Assembly (NCBI RefSeq): GCF_028551255.1
Contig: NZ_CP117029.1
Span: forward strand, 2,666,001-2,730,000
Direction: 5' to 3'
DNA: 64,000 nucleotides
DNA from: Vibrio tubiashii
Lineage (GTDB): Bacteria > Pseudomonadota > Gammaproteobacteria > Enterobacterales > Vibrionaceae
The notes under the pieces were generated by a model, which had not been told where the DNA came from, made no database searches, and was given only the letters and a program-made list of their open reading frames with translations. Both the position numbers and the translations under genes were made by a program. Shown here piece after piece: positions 52,204 through 60,207 of the stretch (the first letter of the stretch is position 1; each line of letters opens with the position of its first letter).

Positions 52204-52674
52204 CTAGCTAATTGGTTCGCCCAACACCCTTAATAGTATGACTTGTTGCGAAGATTGCTGCTCTAATTTCGCAGATAATCGTTTTGCGAGGAAAATGCCT
52301 GCAGTGGTTGCGAGCGCAGAGAACAAAATAACTAGCCCTTCCCCCAATGAAAGGAGTGGTGCCAACCACCACTGAGCCACCAATGCGCCCACTATCATGG
52401 CAAACAAAGGCACCAAATAAACCACAGCGGCAGATTGCAGTAAGCTCTTTTCAGGCAGACCAATTTCAACTACTTGGCCTGTTTTAACCAGCTTTTGGGT
52501 AATCAAATGCCAGTGTAAAGATTTGTTACCTACCGCTTTAGATACAATGCCGGTACCACAGCTCTTTTGTGAAGAGCAACTGCTACAACTGGTTTGTTGT
52601 TCGCAGCTCAGCTCAACGTCAAAGCCTGAAGCAACAGGCTTAACGCTCGATACTGTGGCTAATGCAGTCATCAT
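52204..52674 (-). CDS. rseC: SoxR-reducing system / sigma-E factor regulatory protein RseC
   Basis: 156-aa inner-membrane protein. Cys-rich N-terminal part (CEQQTSCSSCSSQKSCGTG, about 24-42) and two transmembrane helices (about 78-98 and 103-122). RseC affects sigma-E activity weakly and is linked to SoxR reduction in E. coli. The first ATG overlaps the rseB stop by 4 bp; a second ATG follows immediately. Last gene of the rpoE operon proper; lepA starts 127 bp on. Confidence 0.93.
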   Translation of the reverse strand: MMTALATVSSVKPVASGFDVELSCEQQTSCSSCSSQKSCGTGIVSKAVGNKSLHWHLITQKLVKTGQVVEIGLPEKSLLQSAAVVYLVPLFAMIVGALVAQWWLAPLLSLGEGLVILFSALATTAGIFLAKRLSAKLEQQSSQQVILLRVLGEPIS

Positions 52675-53636
52675 TGTGTGGCACTCTCACTAGTATTAAA
52701 AGTGACTGACTGAGCGATACGCTTTGCGGTTGCTGGCGGAATATCACCAATCACAGAAATCTCCCTGTCTCCACGGACGAAGCTATGTAAGGTACGGCGA
52801 CCTTGACGAACAAGCTGTCCTTTGAGAGACAAGTTATCACTGTCTGATACATATACCGAGAAACTGAACAGTCCATCGCTGTACATTTGGCTCTCAACCA
52901 TACGCTCTGTATTGGTCATACGATAGCGATTAAGCTCTTTAGGTTCGAACCCATTAGGGATCCAACCCACAGTCCAGAAAGGGTTAGTAATCTGGCCTTT
53001 TGGCAGAGATAGGACTTCAGGCAATTTAACCTGATTCAGTCCACCGAGGATCTGAGTAATTCGATCATTTACGCTGTAAGAGATCGTTCTGTACTGCTCT
53101 AAGATCTCACCGTCACGATCGACAAGATCGGCACGTAAAGGTAATTTGCTCTTCTCGTCTACCCAAAGCACGTAAGAGTATCGCTGACCATCTTTTGGTA
53201 CGACACGCAGAACCTGACAAGCTGCCCCTGCTTCACGAGCACGACCTACTTGGATAAAATCATAGAAATCACTTAGTTGGCCTACATCAGAGTTAAGTAG
53301 CGGTATCGTCGGTGCAACCATATTACCCGACTCAATGGTAAAAGGCTCAACTCCAGGTTCAATGTAACTCACTTCGTCGCCACGACGAATCACTTCACGT
53401 ATTGGACCACTTAGATAGACAAGATGTGCGAGTTGTTGATCGTCTGCTTTGGCGTGACGATACAGCAGAGGTTCAATACTGTTTTTCTTTATCAGTATGT
53501 AAGACAGTTCGTAACTAAGTTGCTGACTGGCCTCGTTCATTTGATGCAACAAAGCCTCTGCAGCGTTGTCTTCTGCAAAGGCTATTGGTGTATTCAAACT
53601 GAACAGTGTCAGCGCACTGATCAGAAATTTTTTCAT
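52671..53636 (-). CDS. rseB: Sigma-E factor regulatory protein RseB
   Basis: Periplasmic protein that binds RseA and blocks its cleavage by DegS until LPS or lipoprotein signals displace it. The 321-aa product has a signal peptide (1-21, ending IAFA), a LolA-like N-terminal domain (about 25-210) and a smaller C-terminal domain (about 225-315). It overlaps rseA and rseC by 4 bp each. Confidence 0.95.
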   Translation of the reverse strand: MKKFLISALTLFSLNTPIAFAEDNAAEALLHQMNEASQQLSYELSYILIKKNSIEPLLYRHAKADDQQLAHLVYLSGPIREVIRRGDEVSYIEPGVEPFTIESGNMVAPTIPLLNSDVGQLSDFYDFIQVGRAREAGAACQVLRVVPKDGQRYSYVLWVDEKSKLPLRADLVDRDGEILEQYRTISYSVNDRITQILGGLNQVKLPEVLSLPKGQITNPFWTVGWIPNGFEPKELNRYRMTNTERMVESQMYSDGLFSFSVYVSDSDNLSLKGQLVRQGRRTLHSFVRGDREISVIGDIPPATAKRIAQSVTFNTSESATQ

Positions 53637-54247
53637 TCAACTACCGTTTCAGGATTATCGCTATATTCAATGGTTTTCTCACTGTTTAAGCGTAGTTGTA
53701 ATTCGTAATCTTGTAACATCGCATTAATGCGGCGACGTTGCTCCTGAACATTAATCTCACTTGCTGGTTGTTCAACCGAAGAGCGCGTCAAGCTTACAGG
53801 CTCTGCGCTACCAGAAAATGGAATAGTTTGGAGAACAGGTAATGTTTCTGTTTCAGGTGAAGTCGTCGCATCAGAGCCGCCATACTGCTGAACACCTAAA
53901 ATTACTGCTAAAGAAACACAGGCAGCCATTGCAACTTGACCAAATTGGTTCAACCAAGCAGGTAGTTGTCGGCGAGCTTGCGAAGGCGTCGGTTGAGACT
54001 CTTGCAAACGGTGTTGTTCCAACTGAGTTACCGTAGAGTGCGCAGGTTCATTATCGAGCGCTAACGCTACGCTTTCAGCTATATTCCACTCCGGTTTTTC
54101 CGGTGCTTCACCTCGCATTACATCACCAATTAAATGGTAATTTTGCCAAGTCTGTAGGCTATCTTGGTCTTTCTCTAATTCAGTAATTAGAGCTTTATCA
54201 ACCAACTCTCCATCCATGAGTGCTGAAAGTTTCTCTTTGTCAGCCAT
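53633..54247 (-). CDS. rseA: Anti-sigma-E factor RseA
   Basis: Inner-membrane anti-sigma factor. 204 aa. The N-terminal cytoplasmic domain (1 to about 65, ADKEKLSALMDGELVDKALI) binds RpoE, a transmembrane helix lies at about 104-121, and the periplasmic tail carries the RseB-binding and DegS site. Start 54247 has a GGTGA site and matches the family; the open frame runs 25 codons upstream into rpoE. rpoE ends 25 bp before; rseB overlaps by 4 bp. Confidence 0.95.
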   Translation of the reverse strand: MADKEKLSALMDGELVDKALITELEKDQDSLQTWQNYHLIGDVMRGEAPEKPEWNIAESVALALDNEPAHSTVTQLEQHRLQESQPTPSQARRQLPAWLNQFGQVAMAACVSLAVILGVQQYGGSDATTSPETETLPVLQTIPFSGSAEPVSLTRSSVEQPASEINVQEQRRRINAMLQDYELQLRLNSEKTIEYSDNPETVVE

Positions 54248-54272
54248 TATTTTCACCATTAATGTTACTGGT

Positions 54273-54851
54273 CTAGCGTTGCAGAAGGGGTTGAATTTTC
54301 TTTTCAACCGCTTCACGAGCACGGAAGATACGCGAACGTACCGTTCCTACAGGGCAATCCATAACCGCTGCTATTTCTTCGTAGCTTAAGCCATCGAGCT
54401 CGCGCAACGTCATCGCGGTTTTTAAATCATCAGGCAGTGCTTCGATTGCACTGAAAACAACACGTTTCAATTCATTGGACAACGTTAAGTTCTCAGGGTT
54501 CGAAATTTCTTTTAATGCACTTCCTGTTTCGTAATATTCAGCATCATCAGTATCCACATCTTGTGCAGGCGGTCTGCGCCCTTGGGCAACAAGGTGGTTT
54601 TTTGCAGTATTAACGGCAATCCGATATAACCAAGTATAGAAGGCACTTTCACCACGAAAGCTTGGTATCGCTCGGTACGCCTTTATAAATGCTTCTTGCG
54701 CTACATCGGGAACATCACCAGGATTATTCACATAGCGAGAAATAAGATTGCAGACTTTGTTTTGGTACTTAGTGACCAACAAATTGAATGCTTGCTTATC
54801 CCCATTCTGAACTCGCTCAATTAATACTTGATCGGTCAGCTGCTCGTTCAT
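54273..54851 (-). CDS. rpoE: RNA polymerase sigma-E factor
   Basis: Extracytoplasmic-function sigma factor for envelope stress. The 192-aa product has region 2 (about 25-95, DVPDVAQEAFIKAYRAIPSFRGESAFYTWLYRIAVNTAKNHL) and region 4 (about 130-185, LRELDGLSYEEIAAVMDCPVGTVRSRIFRARE). First gene of rpoE-rseABC. A sigma-E-type promoter lies about 95 bp upstream (54951-54978), indicating autoregulation. Confidence 0.98.
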   Translation of the reverse strand: MNEQLTDQVLIERVQNGDKQAFNLLVTKYQNKVCNLISRYVNNPGDVPDVAQEAFIKAYRAIPSFRGESAFYTWLYRIAVNTAKNHLVAQGRRPPAQDVDTDDAEYYETGSALKEISNPENLTLSNELKRVVFSAIEALPDDLKTAMTLRELDGLSYEEIAAVMDCPVGTVRSRIFRAREAVEKKIQPLLQR

Positions 54852-54950
54852 TCGAGCGGGTACTCCTATCGTTATTCGCCCTTACCTTCTCAGACATGAG
54901 CATTAATTATGCAAAATGTAGTCTTGACACCACTGCTTACTTGAGCACTA

Positions 54951-54978
54951 TTGTGACCTAGCAAATAAATATAAGTTC
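54951..54978 (-). promoter_or_regulatory. Candidate sigma-E promoter of rpoE
   Basis: On the minus strand GAACTT (plus 54973-54978), a 16-bp spacer and TCACAA (plus 54951-54956) resemble the sigma-E consensus GAACTT-N16-TCTGA. This fits the known autoregulation of rpoE. The -10 match is partial. Confidence 0.6.
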
Positions 54979-55121
54979 AAAAATTCTTCAAACTATTTTT
55001 GCGCAATGAAGCACCAATCTACTTCTTGTCACAGATTGTGAGGATCAAGGTAGAGAAAAGCAATGCTATTTACGAAGAATTGCATTTATGCAAAGCCACT
55101 CTCACAGTGGTACTATAGTGA

Positions 55122-55232
55122 GTTGACTCTTTTGTTTTCAGAGTCAACGTTGCAATTCATTGAAATATTTTAGAGCGGGATCGCTCTGCTACCGTGCCAA
55201 GCCAAGACGGTTTTTCGGGATGAAAATGGCAC
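55122..55232 (+). promoter_or_regulatory. Structured region before nadB (three stem-loops)
   Basis: GTTGACTCT/AGAGTCAAC (55122-55130, 55140-55148) is a perfect 9-bp stem; AGAGCG/CGCTCT (55172-55187) a 6-bp stem; GTGCCA/TGGCAC (55194-55199, 55227-55232) a third. ACCGT/ACGGT (55191-55195, 55207-55211), followed by TTTT, would compete with the third. TATAGT at 55114-55119 is a possible -10. Function unknown; the rest of 54852-55265 shows no gene. Confidence 0.4.
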
Positions 55233-55265
55233 AGGTACAAATTAACTCGGGAATTTAAAAGTTTT

Positions 55266-56879
55266 ATGAACGCAAACCGTGAACATCAATGTGATGTGTT
55301 AGTGGTGGGTAGTGGCGCAGCTGGACTCTCGTTAGCGTTACGTGTTGCAGAGTATGGTAAAGTGATCGTACTGAGTAAAGGTCCGCGTAGCGAAGGGGCC
55401 ACTTACTATGCGCAAGGTGGTATCGCCGCTGTTTTCGACGAGTCGGACAGTATTGAATCTCATGTTCAAGATACCTTAGTAGCCGGTGCGGGCATCTGTG
55501 AACAAGATACTGTCGAGTTCATTGCTAAAAATGCCAAAGAATGTGTCCAATGGCTTATCGATGGCGGGGTTCCATTCGATCGCGAAGAAAACGACACTGA
55601 TGAAGCACCTCGCTATCACTTAACTCGCGAAGGTGGGCACAGTCATCGTCGTATTCTGCATGCGGCTGATGCAACAGGTATGGCAATGCAAACCTCGCTG
55701 CAAGACAATGTTCATAATCACCCCAATATTACCGTTTTAGAGCGTCATAATGCGCTCGATCTAATTACTGAAGATAAAGTCGGTGGCGACGAGAAAAAAA
55801 TCGTTGGTGCCTACATCTGGAACCGTAATCAAGAGCATGTAGAAACCGTTAGAGCTAAGTTTGTTGTTCTTGCTACTGGCGGAGCTTCTAAAGTCTATCA
55901 ATACACGTCAAATCCAGATGTATCTTCTGGTGATGGTATTGCTATGGCTTGGCGCGCAGGCTGTCGCGTAGCCAACCTAGAATTTAACCAGTTCCACCCG
56001 ACCTGTTTGTACCATCCTGAAGCGCGTAACTTCTTACTGACTGAAGCACTGCGTGGTGAAGGTGCCTATTTGCGTCGTCCTGACGGTTCTCGCTTTATGC
56101 CAGATTTTGATGAGCGTGAAGAGCTTGCACCACGTGATGTTGTAGCACGCGCGATTGACTTCGAAATGAAGCGTTTAGGTGCAGACTGCATGTACCTCGA
56201 CATCAGCCATAAGCCGGCTGACTTTATCGAAAAGCACTTCCCAACAATTAATATGCGTCTACTCGATCTTGGCATCGATATGACCAAAGAACCTATCCCT
56301 GTTGTTCCGGCTGCACACTATACCTGTGGTGGCGTTATGGTTGATCAAACAGGGCAAACCGATCTATCACAGCTTTACGCTATTGGTGAGGTGAGCTATA
56401 CCGGCCTGCACGGGGCGAACCGTATGGCGTCAAACTCACTATTAGAGTGTGTTGTTTACGCTTGGGCAGCAGCCAATGACATCATTGCCAACATAGACCA
56501 AGCAACGCTTCCACCAGCACTTCCAGCTTGGGATGAGAGCCAAGTTAGCTGCTCAGATGAAGAAGTCGTTATCCAACATAACTGGCACGAGTTACGTCTG
56601 TTTATGTGGGATTACATGGGTATCGTAAGAACCGATAAGCGCCTTGAGCGAGCACTACGTCGTATCCAACTACTCCAGCAAGAGACTCACGAGTACTACA
56701 GCAACTTTAAGGTTTCCAACAACCTGCTTGAGCTGCGTAACCTACTGCAAGTGGCAGAATTAATGGTTCGCTGTGCAATGGAGCGTAAGGAAAGCCGTGG
56801 TCTGCACTACACGCTAGACTACCCAGAGCTTGCTGAAGATAGCGGTCCAACCATACTGCTACCGGAAAAACAAAAATAG
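55266..56879 (+). CDS. nadB: L-aspartate oxidase
   Basis: FAD enzyme oxidising aspartate to iminoaspartate, first step of de novo NAD synthesis; it can use fumarate instead of O2. The 537-aa product has the dinucleotide motif [36 protein letters not shown] and [16 protein letters not shown] (substrate region), the conserved [18 protein letters not shown] and [21 protein letters not shown], and a C-terminal helical domain. It is divergent from rpoE. A palindromic repeat occupies the 3' spacer. Confidence 0.97.
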   Translation: MNANREHQCDVLVVGSGAAGLSLALRVAEYGKVIVLSKGPRSEGATYYAQGGIAAVFDESDSIESHVQDTLVAGAGICEQDTVEFIAKNAKECVQWLIDGGVPFDREENDTDEAPRYHLTREGGHSHRRILHAADATGMAMQTSLQDNVHNHPNITVLERHNALDLITEDKVGGDEKKIVGAYIWNRNQEHVETVRAKFVVLATGGASKVYQYTSNPDVSSGDGIAMAWRAGCRVANLEFNQFHPTCLYHPEARNFLLTEALRGEGAYLRRPDGSRFMPDFDEREELAPRDVVARAIDFEMKRLGADCMYLDISHKPADFIEKHFPTINMRLLDLGIDMTKEPIPVVPAAHYTCGGVMVDQTGQTDLSQLYAIGEVSYTGLHGANRMASNSLLECVVYAWAAANDIIANIDQATLPPALPAWDESQVSCSDEEVVIQHNWHELRLFMWDYMGIVRTDKRLERALRRIQLLQQETHEYYSNFKVSNNLLELRNLLQVAELMVRCAMERKESRGLHYTLDYPELAEDSGPTILLPEKQK

Positions 56880-56892
56880 TAGAGGAAGCTTA

Positions 56893-57053
56893 TACCAATC
56901 GGGATAAATAGATGCTCAGATAATTGCGCAGAAAAAATCGCTTAGAGCAAGGCATAGATTGCAGCTAGCTAGTTGTTCTACCTACAAAATCTATAACGAT
57001 GCTATCAGCGATTTTAGCCAGCAAGAATGACCAGATATTTGTTCCGGTTGGTA
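56893..57053. repeat. MITE-like palindromic element, family C
   Basis: 161 bp. Terminal inverted repeats TACCAATCGGGATAAATA (56893-56910) and TATTTGTTCCGGTTGGTA (57036-57053) match at 15 of 18 positions. Inner arms AAATCGCT...TAGATT and AATCTA...AGCGATTT extend the palindrome almost to the centre. No coding capacity. It ends one base before the ygfX stop codon. Confidence 0.8.
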
Positions 57054-57473
57054 TCAATGCTCCCTTTTTAGTATCACGACTAAATGCCGATAGTCTTCTT
57101 CAGGCATGCTATCACGCCATAAAATAAATCGCTTCTTATCTTGGCGGGTAATAAGTAAACCAAAAGCCACACCGATAAAATTAACACTGCGAATTCGCTC
57201 TGTCCCTTGCGCCGTTTTATAAGTCGTGGGTGAGGTAAATTCTACTTCGCCCTGCATTGACGGCAGCAAGATGTCATTGGTTAATGCGCTCTTGATAAGC
57301 ACAACTATCAAGACGAGAGAGGCGACGAGTGGAATAGATGATAAGACCACAATCAAAAAGACCAGCATCATAACTAAGATGCTGGTCATCGTTGCAGTAT
57401 AAGAGGGGCTTAGGTAGAACCTAGCGCACTTTACTGAGGTTGTGTGCGACAATCTTATCCACCATAGACGCAT
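57054..57473 (-). CDS. YgfX (CptA)-like membrane protein
   Basis: Up to 139 aa. Two hydrophobic helices (about 30-46 and 48-64) are followed by a small cytoplasmic beta-rich part ending RFILWRDSMPEEDYRHLVVILKRE, the YgfX-like pattern. In E. coli YgfX (CptA) interacts with SdhE and was described as a toxin-like inhibitor of FtsZ/MreB; that role is disputed. It follows sdhE, as in E. coli. The start is uncertain: ATG 57473 overlaps sdhE by 53 bp, TTG 57452 or ATG 57389 are alternatives; similarity to YgfX seems to begin before 57389. Confidence 0.75.
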   Translation of the reverse strand: MRLWWIRLSHTTSVKCARFYLSPSYTATMTSILVMMLVFLIVVLSSIPLVASLVLIVVLIKSALTNDILLPSMQGEVEFTSPTTYKTAQGTERIRSVNFIGVAFGLLITRQDKKRFILWRDSMPEEDYRHLVVILKREH

Positions 57474-57681
57474 GACCTAGATTCTCACTACGGCCATGAC
57501 CCATAATCCATGTGAACAAGTCTGGATCATCACATTCTAACAAAGACACAAAGTCCTGTTGCTCATTATCTTTTAGGGCGTCAAAACATTCCTCAAAAAA
57601 AGGCATGATAACAACATCGAGTTCTAGCATTCCTCGACGACATGCCCATTTGATACGCGCTTTTTCTTCTGCGGTATACAT
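57421..57681 (-). CDS. sdhE: FAD assembly factor SdhE
   Basis: Small protein aiding covalent flavinylation of succinate dehydrogenase (and fumarate reductase). 86 aa with the defining RGxxE motif at 16-20 (CRRGMLELD), followed by helices with LLECDDPDLFTWIMGHG. It is paired with the ygfX-like gene and lies opposite ygfZ, the same neighbourhood as in E. coli. Confidence 0.95.
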   Translation of the reverse strand: MYTAEEKARIKWACRRGMLELDVVIMPFFEECFDALKDNEQQDFVSLLECDDPDLFTWIMGHGRSENLGHASMVDKIVAHNLSKVR

Positions 57682-57881
57682 TCTAATTCCTCACCTAATC
57701 GGTTGTTTGCGCCGAGTGTAACAAGCAATTTCGCTCACAACTAGGGCGCTAGTCACACTCCCGAGCAAGGTCATGATTTTCCATACCAAGACATGAAAAA
57801 TTCGCCTACAACTCTAAAGGTTGTTTATCACTAGGATTCAGCGCTAACATACAGTTATTAAGTTTCTATTAGGTATCAATC

Positions 57882-58850
57882 ATGGACTGGCAGAAAGAGT
57901 TTGCTCCCCTACAACTAGCGTCAAGCGATGCACTTCCTCAACTTTCAGTTGCGTTACTCCCATCATGGAGTGCGATCACAATGTTTGGCGATGACAAAAA
58001 ATCCTACCTTCAAGGCCAAGTGACTTGTGACGTAGTGACATTAGATGAGCAAGACTCTACCTTTGGCGCCCACTGTGATGCTAAAGGTAAGGTATGGAGT
58101 GCATTTCGACTGTTTCACCACAACGGCGGCTACGCCATGTTTCAGCCTGCCTCTATTATCGATAAAGAGCTGACCGAGCTGAAAAAGTATGCGATTTTTT
58201 CTAAGGTAGAAATCAAGCAAACAGAAGATATCGCGCTAGGGCTAATGGGCGATTCTGCAACAAGCTTTATTGACTCTCTTTCATCCCAAACTGGTGATGT
58301 GCGCTCTATTGACGGTGGCACTGCGGTTAAAATTGACCAACAGCGTTGGCTACTCTTAATGGAACAATCTAGCGCCGAGCAATTGGTCGCGACTCTTCAA
58401 GCAGAGAAAGTGTCCGAAGAGCTTTGGACGTTACACGACATTCAAGCGGGCTTACCACTACTCAATGCCGAGCAGCAAAATGAACACATTCCACAAGCTC
58501 TAAACATTCAAGCGCTTGGGGGAATTAGCTTTACCAAAGGTTGTTATACAGGCCAAGAGACTGTCGCTCGCGCTAAATATCGCGGTATCAACAAGCGTGC
58601 ACTGTTTATCGTTAAAGGCGATGCTGAAGCGGCGATTGACGCTAACGCAGAGCTAGAGCGAGCAGTCGGTGAAAACTGGCGTAGCGCGGGCAAAATTATT
58701 GCTAGCTACCGCTACAGCGACAATAAAGCGTTGGCTCTGGTTGTCTTGCCTAACAACCTAGAAGCAGATACTCAACTGCGCTTAAAAGAGCAACCTAACA
58801 GCGAATGGGCATTTTCGGCACTGCCATACTCGCTAGAAGATAATGACTGA
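57882..58850 (+). CDS. ygfZ: tRNA-modifying / Fe-S cluster repair protein YgfZ
   Basis: Folate-dependent protein of the GcvT-like fold needed for certain Fe-S enzymes, including MiaB. 322 aa, with the family signature [17 protein letters not shown] (about 222-238) containing the critical Cys, and the N-terminal [11 protein letters not shown]. An AGGT site precedes ATG 57882. Divergent from sdhE; its end overlaps the next gene by 8 bp. Confidence 0.95.
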   Translation: MDWQKEFAPLQLASSDALPQLSVALLPSWSAITMFGDDKKSYLQGQVTCDVVTLDEQDSTFGAHCDAKGKVWSAFRLFHHNGGYAMFQPASIIDKELTELKKYAIFSKVEIKQTEDIALGLMGDSATSFIDSLSSQTGDVRSIDGGTAVKIDQQRWLLLMEQSSAEQLVATLQAEKVSEELWTLHDIQAGLPLLNAEQQNEHIPQALNIQALGGISFTKGCYTGQETVARAKYRGINKRALFIVKGDAEAAIDANAELERAVGENWRSAGKIIASYRYSDNKALALVVLPNNLEADTQLRLKEQPNSEWAFSALPYSLEDND

Positions 58851-59319
58851 TCCTATCTCAACCCATATTACGCAATATCTAGAAGCGCAGCAGGTTCAGT
58901 TTCGCCTGCTGCCGCACCAGACTCCTGCGACAACCATAGAAGATGCGGCAAAGCAGCGAGGGATTAGACCAGAACAGATGGTTAAATCTATTGTGCTGCG
59001 TGATATGAGTAACCGCTACGCGATTGCCTGCGCCCCAGGAAACAAAGCGGTCGACCCGAAGAAAGTCCGTGCGCTGTTAGAATGGCGCCGGATGACCTGT
59101 GTATCTATGGAAGAGGTGGCGAGCCTGACTGGGTACAAGATTGGCACCGTTGTCCCTTTGCTACTGCGCACACCAATGGTAATTGTATTCGACCAGCAAC
59201 TTTTGGCAGAGCCTGAAGTCACGATAAGCAGTGGCTCAAATATGGCTGGCATCGCCTTGAGTTGTGACGATCTTATTCAACTCAGCCAGCCTATTATTGG
59301 CAATATCTGCCGCGACTAA
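58843..59319 (+). CDS. YbaK/ProX-type aminoacyl-tRNA deacylase
   Basis: A 158-aa single-domain protein of the YbaK/EbsC/ProXp family, which hydrolyses mischarged aminoacyl-tRNAs. Family features are the early [24 protein letters not shown] with the conserved Lys, [21 protein letters not shown] and the glycine-rich [16 protein letters not shown]. Which tRNA it edits cannot be told. It overlaps ygfZ by 8 bp and is surely co-transcribed. Confidence 0.85.
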   Translation: MTDPISTHITQYLEAQQVQFRLLPHQTPATTIEDAAKQRGIRPEQMVKSIVLRDMSNRYAIACAPGNKAVDPKKVRALLEWRRMTCVSMEEVASLTGYKIGTVVPLLLRTPMVIVFDQQLLAEPEVTISSGSNMAGIALSCDDLIQLSQPIIGNICRD

Positions 59320-59321
59320 AC

Positions 59322-59349
59322 GGTTTCTACCCATTAGTGGGTAGAAACC
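59322..59349 (+). other. Perfect hairpin just past the ybaK-like gene
   Basis: GGTTTCTACCCA (59322-59333), loop TTAG, TGGGTAGAAACC (59338-59349): 12 perfect pairs but no T run after it. It may protect the 3' end or be a weak terminator. Confidence 0.6.
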
Positions 59350-59670
59350 AGTTCCTCTTGTTGCAATCGATTTCATCAAACCATGACCGTTATCGCATCA
59401 TTAGCCTTTTCTTAATTAAATTATTATTCACCAATAGAGCATAAGTAGTCATAATGAGTTTTTTGAAGTATGCTGTCTCTGTTGGTTAAAGTTCGCTCAG
59501 TTGCTTATACATGCTAAGCGACACAATCTTTCAATGAGTTGGTATGTGGCTCGAAAGGTATGTGAATCCTTCTCCAACTAAAAAAGTGAATCCACTGATT
59601 GTTTCAGGACATCCACTTTTTGTGTAATGCATCTGTGACTATTCGCCCGCCATGAAGCGGGCTTTTTTTT
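59350..59670 (+). ncRNA. Possible small RNA or long 3' UTR in the 59.3-59.9 kb spacer
   Basis: No open frame of note on this strand. A hairpin AAAAAGTG...CACTTTTT (59581-59621) is followed by a canonical terminator at 59645-59670. Such a strong plus-strand terminator, 330 bp past the ybaK-like stop and before the next gene's promoter, must end some transcript: an independent sRNA or a ygfZ-ybaK 3' UTR-derived RNA. The 5' end cannot be fixed from sequence. Confidence 0.3.
59645..59670 (+). terminator. Strong intrinsic terminator in the intergenic region
   Basis: GCCCGC (59645-59650), loop CATGAA, GCGGGC (59657-59662), then eight T. Confidence 0.85.
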
Positions 59671-59758
59671 GATAAAATTTTACAATTCTTTTACACCCAC
59701 TCTGAAAGTTAAACTATTCTTAAATGTGTCATATAACTAAGGCTTAATATTTCGCGAT

Positions 59759-59861
59759 GGAACTCTTATACGAGTTCCGCTGTCAGAAGATAAGTGAGGT
59801 AATTATCACAATAAATTGGATATTTATCCGTGGTTTTGTCTACAGCAACACAAATATCCAA
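59759..59861. other. Two inverted repeats upstream of the ytfK-like gene
   Basis: GGAACTC-N6-GAGTTCC (59759-59778) is a compact palindrome. TTGGATATTT (59816-59825) and AAATATCCAA (59852-59861) are perfect 10-bp arms 26 nt apart. Either could be an operator or RNA structure; nothing else is recognisable in 59671-59920. Confidence 0.4.
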
Positions 59862-59923
59862 ACACACCAGTTTCATCTGCATTTTCCACCATCATAATCA
59901 CAATTTTCAGGGTGGGAAAAACG

Positions 59924-59929
59924 TATAAT
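59924..59929 (+). promoter_or_regulatory. Candidate -10 box of the ytfK-like gene
   Basis: Perfect TATAAT 33 bp upstream of the ATG; no good -35 at 16-18 bp, so activation may be needed. Confidence 0.35.
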
Positions 59930-59961
59930 TTGCAGTGCTTGCTAAACATAAGGATAACTGT

Positions 59962-60168
59962 ATGAGACTGTTTAAGCGCTATACACCAGGTATGATTGCT
60001 AAACACATTAGTCGGCTATTTAAGGGAAGGATCTACATTTACGGGGTTGGTAAGTTTGAATTTGATAATGGCAAGCTGATCTTGCCAGAAAAGGCTGAAC
60101 GTAAGCACTTTCAAGCGGTAAAAGAAATTAATCAGGAAGTGATGAAACTCCGCTGCGCTTACGCATAA
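59962..60168 (+). CDS. ytfK: DUF1107 family protein, YtfK-like stress regulator
   Basis: 68 aa, the same length as E. coli YtfK, and similar along its whole length: MRLFKRYTPG versus MKIFQRYNPL, FKGRIYIYGVGKFEFDNGKLILP versus [23 protein letters not shown], and a C-terminal helix VKEINQEVMKLR. In E. coli YtfK binds SpoT and tips it toward (p)ppGpp synthesis in phosphate or fatty-acid starvation. Start 59962 has an AAGGA site 8 bp before; the open frame begins 9 codons upstream. It stands alone, with a bidirectional terminator facing ubiI. The role here is inferred by homology. Confidence 0.85.
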   Translation: MRLFKRYTPGMIAKHISRLFKGRIYIYGVGKFEFDNGKLILPEKAERKHFQAVKEINQEVMKLRCAYA

Positions 60169-60176
60169 TAGAATCA

Positions 60177-60205
60177 AGAAGGGTTGGCGATTGCCAACCC
60201 TTTGC
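60177..60205. terminator. Bidirectional terminator between ytfK-like gene and ubiI
   Basis: AAGGGTTGGC (60179-60188), loop GATT, GCCAACCCTT (60193-60202): perfect 10-bp stem. Confidence 0.75.
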
Positions 60206-60207
60206 AT

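Noticed and set aside
56893..57053. Insertion sequence
   Set aside because: Inverted ends are present but the 161-bp interior has no coding capacity, so at most it is a non-autonomous element.
59824..60006. 60-aa minus-strand frame over the ytfK-like promoter
   Set aside because: No ribosome site, unusual composition rich in Cys/His/Met, and it overlaps a well-supported gene.
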